The translations under genes were made by a program, and so were the position numbers. A DNA stretch of 64,000 bases from contig JAUSFB010000013.1 of assembly GCA_030651575.1 (NCBI GenBank), forward strand, positions 1 through 64,000. Reading direction: 5' to 3'. The DNA comes from Phaeospirillum sp. GTDB lineage: Bacteria > Pseudomonadota > Alphaproteobacteria > Rhodospirillales > Magnetospirillaceae. Below the pieces are notes generated by a model, which ran no database searches, was not told the DNA's origin, and saw only the letters and a program-made list of their open reading frames with translations. Positions within the stretch are counted from its first letter, which is position 1. Every line of letters begins with the position of its first letter. Of this stretch, positions 60,020 to 64,000 are shown piece after piece.

Positions 60020-62275
60020 TCAGAACCCCTTGAACGGATTGAAGCCGATGGCGGTGATCTGCTCGACGAAGGCGTCGATCACCTTGGGCAGCCGGTCGGC
60101 ATCGGCGATGGAGGCCTCGGCCTGGGTGACGCGCTCGGGCTCCAGCATCATGCTTTTCAGCGTTTCGCCCACCTTGGACAGGCGCTCGGCGGCCATGGCC
60201 GAGCCCTTGACGAAGTGGCACTGATAGTCGTCGCCGGGCTTGCAGCCCATCATCATCACGCCGTCATAGCCCACCGACAGAGCGTCCGAGATGCAAAGCA
60301 GGCTGACCGAGCCCAGGCAGCGCACCGGCAGGATGCGCACATGCGCCGACCACTGATTGCGCTTGATGCCGGCCATGTCCAGCGCCGGAATGGCGTCGTT
60401 CTCGCAGGCCATGATCAGGATGCGCGGCTTGCCGGAAAACTCGTCGGGAACCTTCACCGCCTTGATCATGGAAGACAGCATGTCGACCGAGTAGTTGTCG
60501 AAGCTGATGGTTCGCACCGGACAGGCGCCCATGCAGGTGCCGCAGCGCCGGCAGCGGGTTGCGTTGACGATGGGGTAGGTCTGCTCGTCCTCGTCGATGG
60601 CGCCGAACGGGCATTCCACGGTGCAGCGTTTACACTTGGTGCACTGGTTCAGATTGATCTTGGGGAAGGACAGGTCGCCGACGCGCGGATGCAGCGCCGC
60701 CCCGGCCGAGGCCGAACGCACCGCCTGGACCGCCTTTAGCACCGCGCCGGAGGCGTCCTCGGCCGCCTCGGCCCAATCCATCGGCCGGCGGACCGGGCCG
60801 GCGGTGTAGATGCCGGTGCGCCGGGTCTCGTAGGGGAAGCAGATATAGTGCGAATCGGCGAACCCGTCATGCAGCACCGGCAGGTGCGGCCCCTGGCGGT
60901 ATTGCAGGTTCAGCAGCGAGCCGCCTTCAGGCGCCGCCTGGGGGCGTTTGGCATGGGCGGCGGGCGCGTCGCCGCAATAGCCGGCCACCGGGAACGGAAC
61001 CTCCGGGTCGATGTCGCCGGCCAGTTGCTCGGCCCCTTCCGCCGGGCTGGGGGCGTCGGTATTGGTCGAGTTGGGCACCATGCCGGTGGCCAGAACCACC
61101 ATGTCGAGGCCGGCCAGCGGGATGTCTTCACCGATCAGCTCGTCGGCGACGGTGACGGTCAGGTCGGCCCCGACGGTCTTGACCTTGCCCTTCATGAAGA
61201 TGACGCCGGCGGCCTGGGCCGTGCGGTACAACTCCTCCATCACGCCGGGCGTCCGCATCTCCTCGTAGACCACATAGGCGTTGGTGGCGGGCTCGGCCTC
61301 GATCAGCTCCAGCGCCTGCTTCAGCGAGGTGGCGCAGCAGATGGACGAGCAATAGGGCAGGTGGTCGGGATCGCGCGACCCGGCGCATTGGACGAAAGCC
61401 ACCGACTTGACCGGCGCGCCGTTGGACTTGCGCGTGACCTTGCCGGCCTTCAGCATGCCTTCCAACTCGACCCCGGTCACCACGTCGGGCGAAGCGCCAT
61501 AGCCGAGATGACCCAGCTTGGAGGCGTCATAGGGCCGCCAGCCGGTGGCGACCACGATGGCGCCCACCGTCTCGACGCTGCCGTCGGACAGGTTGACCAC
61601 GAAGCGGCCGGGCATGCCCGAGGTCTGGGTGACGGTGCAGCCGAGCCGTGCCGTGATCTTGGCGTTGCCGGTGACCGAGGCCACCAGATCGCCGATATCG
61701 TTGGCGGCCGGCTGGGCATAGGGCGGACGATGGGGCAGACGCTTGGAGGAGTCGAGCGCCCGGCCGCCCAGGCGGTCGGACCGCTCCAGCAGCAGTACTT
61801 CGTGGCCCAGCGCGGCGGCCTGCGCCGCCGCCGCCAGACCGGTGACGCCGCCGCCCATCACCAGGATGCGCGAGGACCACTCGCCTTCCACATAGGGCTC
61901 GGGGGCCTTTACCTTGGTGGCCATGGTCAGGACCATGCGCACGGAATCCTCGGCCAGCGCCTGGGTGTCCTCGTGATTGGCGGGATGGCTCCAGATCACC
62001 TTCTCGCGCAGATCGGCGCGCAGTACCTGGATCGGCTCGAAGCCGAAGCGGTCGGTCATCACCCGCGACGAACAGGCGGCGATGGCCACCTGATTGATCC
62101 CGGCCTCCAGATCGGCCCTGATCATCGCCACGCCGTCATCGCCGCACAGGCAGGCATGAGTCTTGGAGTCCAGCTTGAACTCCTTCTTGGCGACGCCTTC
62201 CAGGGCGGCCACGTCGATGGCTTCACCGATGCCGCAGCCGCCACACAGGTAGATTCCGGTCTTCCTCTCGGTCAT
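60020..62275 (-). CDS. qmoB: QmoB: HdrA-like flavoprotein with MvhD domain
   Basis: A 751-residue protein. N-terminal IYLCGGCGIG, an FAD-binding domain with RILVMGGGVTGLAAAAQAA (near 136-155) and the Cys motif YCSSICCATSLKQ, two [4Fe-4S] motifs CTKCKRCTVECP and CRRCGTCMGACP (about 541-588), then an MvhD-like C-terminal domain (ILIMACENDA, RILPVRCLG, GCKPGDDYQC). QmoB bridges electron carriers in the quinone-interacting oxidoreductase of APS reductase. Gene order and domain fusion match QmoB rather than QmoA. Confidence 0.95.
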   Translation of the reverse strand: MTERKTGIYLCGGCGIGEAIDVAALEGVAKKEFKLDSKTHACLCGDDGVAMIRADLEAGINQVAIAACSSRVMTDRFGFEPIQVLRADLREKVIWSHPANHEDTQALAEDSVRMVLTMATKVKAPEPYVEGEWSSRILVMGGGVTGLAAAAQAAALGHEVLLLERSDRLGGRALDSSKRLPHRPPYAQPAANDIGDLVASVTGNAKITARLGCTVTQTSGMPGRFVVNLSDGSVETVGAIVVATGWRPYDASKLGHLGYGASPDVVTGVELEGMLKAGKVTRKSNGAPVKSVAFVQCAGSRDPDHLPYCSSICCATSLKQALELIEAEPATNAYVVYEEMRTPGVMEELYRTAQAAGVIFMKGKVKTVGADLTVTVADELIGEDIPLAGLDMVVLATGMVPNSTNTDAPSPAEGAEQLAGDIDPEVPFPVAGYCGDAPAAHAKRPQAAPEGGSLLNLQYRQGPHLPVLHDGFADSHYICFPYETRRTGIYTAGPVRRPMDWAEAAEDASGAVLKAVQAVRSASAGAALHPRVGDLSFPKINLNQCTKCKRCTVECPFGAIDEDEQTYPIVNATRCRRCGTCMGACPVRTISFDNYSVDMLSSMIKAVKVPDEFSGKPRILIMACENDAIPALDMAGIKRNQWSAHVRILPVRCLGSVSLLCISDALSVGYDGVMMMGCKPGDDYQCHFVKGSAMAAERLSKVGETLKSMMLEPERVTQAEASIADADRLPKVIDAFVEQITAIGFNPFKGF

Positions 62276-62286
62276 GTCCTACTCTC

Positions 62287-63546
62287 CTACCCGCGCACGC
62301 CCGAGACGACCTGGATGGCCTTGCAGGCCGCGGCGGTCGCCGATTGAACCGACATGGAGACGTCCAGCGGCCCGGAGGCGACGCCGGCGCCGATGGTCTC
62401 GCCCTCGGTGAAGACGAAGCCGTAATCGTCGTAGGACCCGGCCAGCCGGCCGTCCTCCGACACCGAGGCCTGCATGCCGGTGGCCAGCACCACCAGATCG
62501 TAGGCCCGGGCGTAAACCTCGCGGGTCAGGGTGTTCTCACCGCAGACGGTGGGGTTGCCGCCCTCGCCGGGCTCGACGCGCGACGGCTTGGATTTGACGA
62601 AGCGTACCTGCGGATCGGCCTTCAACCGCCGCATGAACGACTCCAGTTTGTCGTGGGCGCGCAGGTCGATGTAGTAGACATCGACCTCGGCCTCGGCCAC
62701 CTGCTCGCGCACATAGGCCGCGTGCTTCATGGAGGCGAGGCAGCAGATGCGCGAGCAATAGGCCAGATGGTTGAGATCGCGCGAACCGGCGCACTGGATC
62801 AGCGCCACCTTTTTCGGCACAGCGCCGTCCGAAGGCCGCACGATGCGGCCCTGGGTCGGGCCATCGGGCGAGGCCAGACGCTCCATCTCCACATTGGTGA
62901 TGACGTTGGGCAGGTCGGCCCAGCGATAGGCGGTGAGGTTCTCCGCCGGATAGGGCTTCCAGCCGGTGGCCCAGACGATGGCGCCCACCTCCAGCTCGAA
63001 GCTGCTCCCCTGATCGTCGAGGTCGATCGCGCCGATCTTGCAGGCGGCCTTGATCCGCTCGCCTTCCGGGGTCTTCGCCACTTCGGGGGCCACCACATAG
63101 CGCATGGGGAACGCCATGGTGTGGGGCAGATAGGCGGCCTTGACCGTCTTCATGCCATAGTTGAACGGATCGGCGATTTCGCTTTCCGCCGCCTGGCCGC
63201 AGTCGCCGCAGGCGGTGCAGTTGGTCTTCACGAAGCGGGGCTCCGTCTTGACCGTCACGGTATAAGCGCCGGCCGAGCCCTTGACCGCCGCCACCGTAGA
63301 CAGGGTGAACAGGCTGATGCGCTTGGACTTCTTGATACGCTGATAGTTGATTTCCAGGCCGCAGGTGGGGTGGCACAGCTTGGGGAAATAGCGGTTCATC
63401 TGGGCGACGCGGCCGCCCAGGGTCGGTGACTTTTCCACCATGACCACGTCATAGCCCGCCTCGGCCGCCTCGACCGCCGCGGTGATGCCGGCGATGCCGC
63501 CGCCGACCACCATGATGGTTCGGCTTCGCGGTTGTTTATCGGTCAT
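62287..63546 (-). CDS. qmoA: QmoA: HdrA-like flavoprotein
   Basis: A 419-residue FAD protein. FAD loop VVGGGIAGITAAVEAAEAGY (from residue 14), CHPTCGLEI, NCTACGDCG and the HdrA Cys motif YCSRICCLASMKHA. QmoA works with QmoB in electron exchange with AprAB. GGGGAG precedes the ATG at 63546; the longer open frame upstream lies across the sat-qmoA gap and was rejected. It follows sat by 116 nt. Confidence 0.95.
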   Translation of the reverse strand: MTDKQPRSRTIMVVGGGIAGITAAVEAAEAGYDVVMVEKSPTLGGRVAQMNRYFPKLCHPTCGLEINYQRIKKSKRISLFTLSTVAAVKGSAGAYTVTVKTEPRFVKTNCTACGDCGQAAESEIADPFNYGMKTVKAAYLPHTMAFPMRYVVAPEVAKTPEGERIKAACKIGAIDLDDQGSSFELEVGAIVWATGWKPYPAENLTAYRWADLPNVITNVEMERLASPDGPTQGRIVRPSDGAVPKKVALIQCAGSRDLNHLAYCSRICCLASMKHAAYVREQVAEAEVDVYYIDLRAHDKLESFMRRLKADPQVRFVKSKPSRVEPGEGGNPTVCGENTLTREVYARAYDLVVLATGMQASVSEDGRLAGSYDDYGFVFTEGETIGAGVASGPLDVSMSVQSATAAACKAIQVVSGVRG

Positions 63547-63589
63547 GCTTTTCTCCCCGCTCTCTTTTTGTCCCTCAGTCGCCGGGCGG

Positions 63590-63662
63590 GCGCATCCGCG
63601 CCCTTGGCTTTCGCGGCACGGGCCGCACTGGCCTTTGGCCGCAACTCCGCACCCTTGGCGCG
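63590..63662. other. sat-qmoA gap with a diverged copy of the palindromic repeat
   Basis: The segment GCAACTCCGCACCCTTGGCG (63643-63662) resembles the core of the repeats at 31141 and 54639 (GCGAACTCCGTTCGCTTGG), and GCGCATCCGCGC is a small palindrome nearby. Relationship is tentative. Confidence 0.3.
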
Positions 63663-64000
63663 TCAGCCTAGACTGGCGTAGTACTCGCGCAGGATCGCCA
63701 CCACTTCCGGGCGGCTGAATTCGGGCGGGATGGGCTCGCCCTTGGACAGCATCTCGCGCTGTTTGGTGCCCGAGATGTTGACCTGATCCTCCTTGCCGTG
63801 GGGGCAGGTCTTGGCGGTGGCCATGCCGTAGCACTTCTTGCAAAAGAAGGTGATGTCGATCTTCAGCGCCTGGGTTTCCAGCGCGCCGGGCCACAGGGTG
63901 TCGAAGATGTGCTGGGCGTCGAACGGGCCGTAATAGTCGCCGACTCCGGCATGGTCGCGCCCGACGATCAGGTGCGAACAGCCGAAATTCTGGCGGATCA
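63663..64000 (-). CDS. sat: ATP sulfurylase, C-terminal end (partial)
   Basis: The last 112 codons; the gene continues beyond the window. [19 protein letters not shown] is the conserved catalytic segment, followed by the zinc site [16 protein letters not shown] typical of dissimilatory-type Sat and the tail ending EYYASLG. In sulfur oxidisers this homo-oligomeric Sat makes ATP and sulfate from APS and pyrophosphate. It is the first visible gene of the sat-qmoA-qmoB-hdrC-hdrB operon. Confidence 0.95.
   Translation of the reverse strand, partial: IRQNFGCSHLIVGRDHAGVGDYYGPFDAQHIFDTLWPGALETQALKIDITFFCKKCYGMATAKTCPHGKEDQVNISGTKQREMLSKGEPIPPEFSRPEVVAILREYYASLG

Noticed and set aside
60848-62347. 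499-codon plus-strand frame antisense to qmoB
   Set aside because: Opposite a clear qmoB with all cofactor motifs; the antisense product is low-complexity.

Overview
This window is chromosomal DNA from a high-GC alphaproteobacterium, most probably a Rhodospirillales member close to Magnetospirillum/Paramagnetospirillum. The genus is inferred from gene content: a contiguous tuf-S10-spc-alpha ribosomal cluster without rpmJ, a pair of complementary bacterioferritin subunits, PHB synthesis genes with PhaR, an alphaproteobacterial DUF3035/BamF-type lipoprotein, and a sat-qmoAB-hdrCB dissimilatory sulfur operon. No magnetosome genes, tRNAs, rRNAs, insertion sequences, CRISPR arrays or phage genes were recognised.

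Layout. 1-14.8 kb (+): 3' end of tuf with its terminator, then rpsJ to rplQ with secY, adk and rpoA. A sigma70-like promoter precedes rpsJ, a second lies upstream of rpsM, and several hairpins sit between genes. 14.8-17.2 kb (-): feoA-feoB and a 46-residue Cys-rich peptide (ferrous iron uptake). 17.2-29.0 kb (-): the most unusual part, a 9.7-kb gene for a 3236-residue protein made almost entirely of about 400 Ser/Thr-rich octapeptides, followed 16 bp later by a TPR/GT41 (O-GlcNAc transferase-like) glycosyltransferase gene. I infer a giant repeat protein with its own glycosyltransferase. 29.4-32.4 kb: MaoC hydratase, tandem UspA protein, small membrane protein and a TauE/SafE exporter. 32.4-36.9 kb: an MgtE_N-CorA fusion without the GMN motif, a LuxR-type regulator with a degenerate receiver, two small ORFs, and an HD-GYP response regulator coupled to an unknown protein.

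37.1-41.4 kb: phaB, phaA, phaC, a PhaE-like gene (-) and phaR (+), a polyhydroxybutyrate locus in which the PhaE-like and phaC reading frames overlap by about 200 bp. 41.5-49.3 kb (-): ribF-ileS-lspA-lipoprotein-two M16 peptidases, each gene overlapping or nearly abutting the next. 49.4-57.9 kb: a PhaJ-like hydratase, two small exported proteins, bfr1-bfr2, a PAS histidine kinase, acyl-CoA enzymes, a phosphoesterase and a phosphoribulokinase homologue with an altered P-loop. 57.9-64 kb (-): a CBS protein, then hdrB, hdrC, qmoB, qmoA and the 3' end of sat, encoding electron transfer for APS reductase/ATP sulfurylase. Functional themes are translation, iron, carbon storage and sulfur oxidation. 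Long open frames antisense to real genes are frequent because of the high GC content and were not called.
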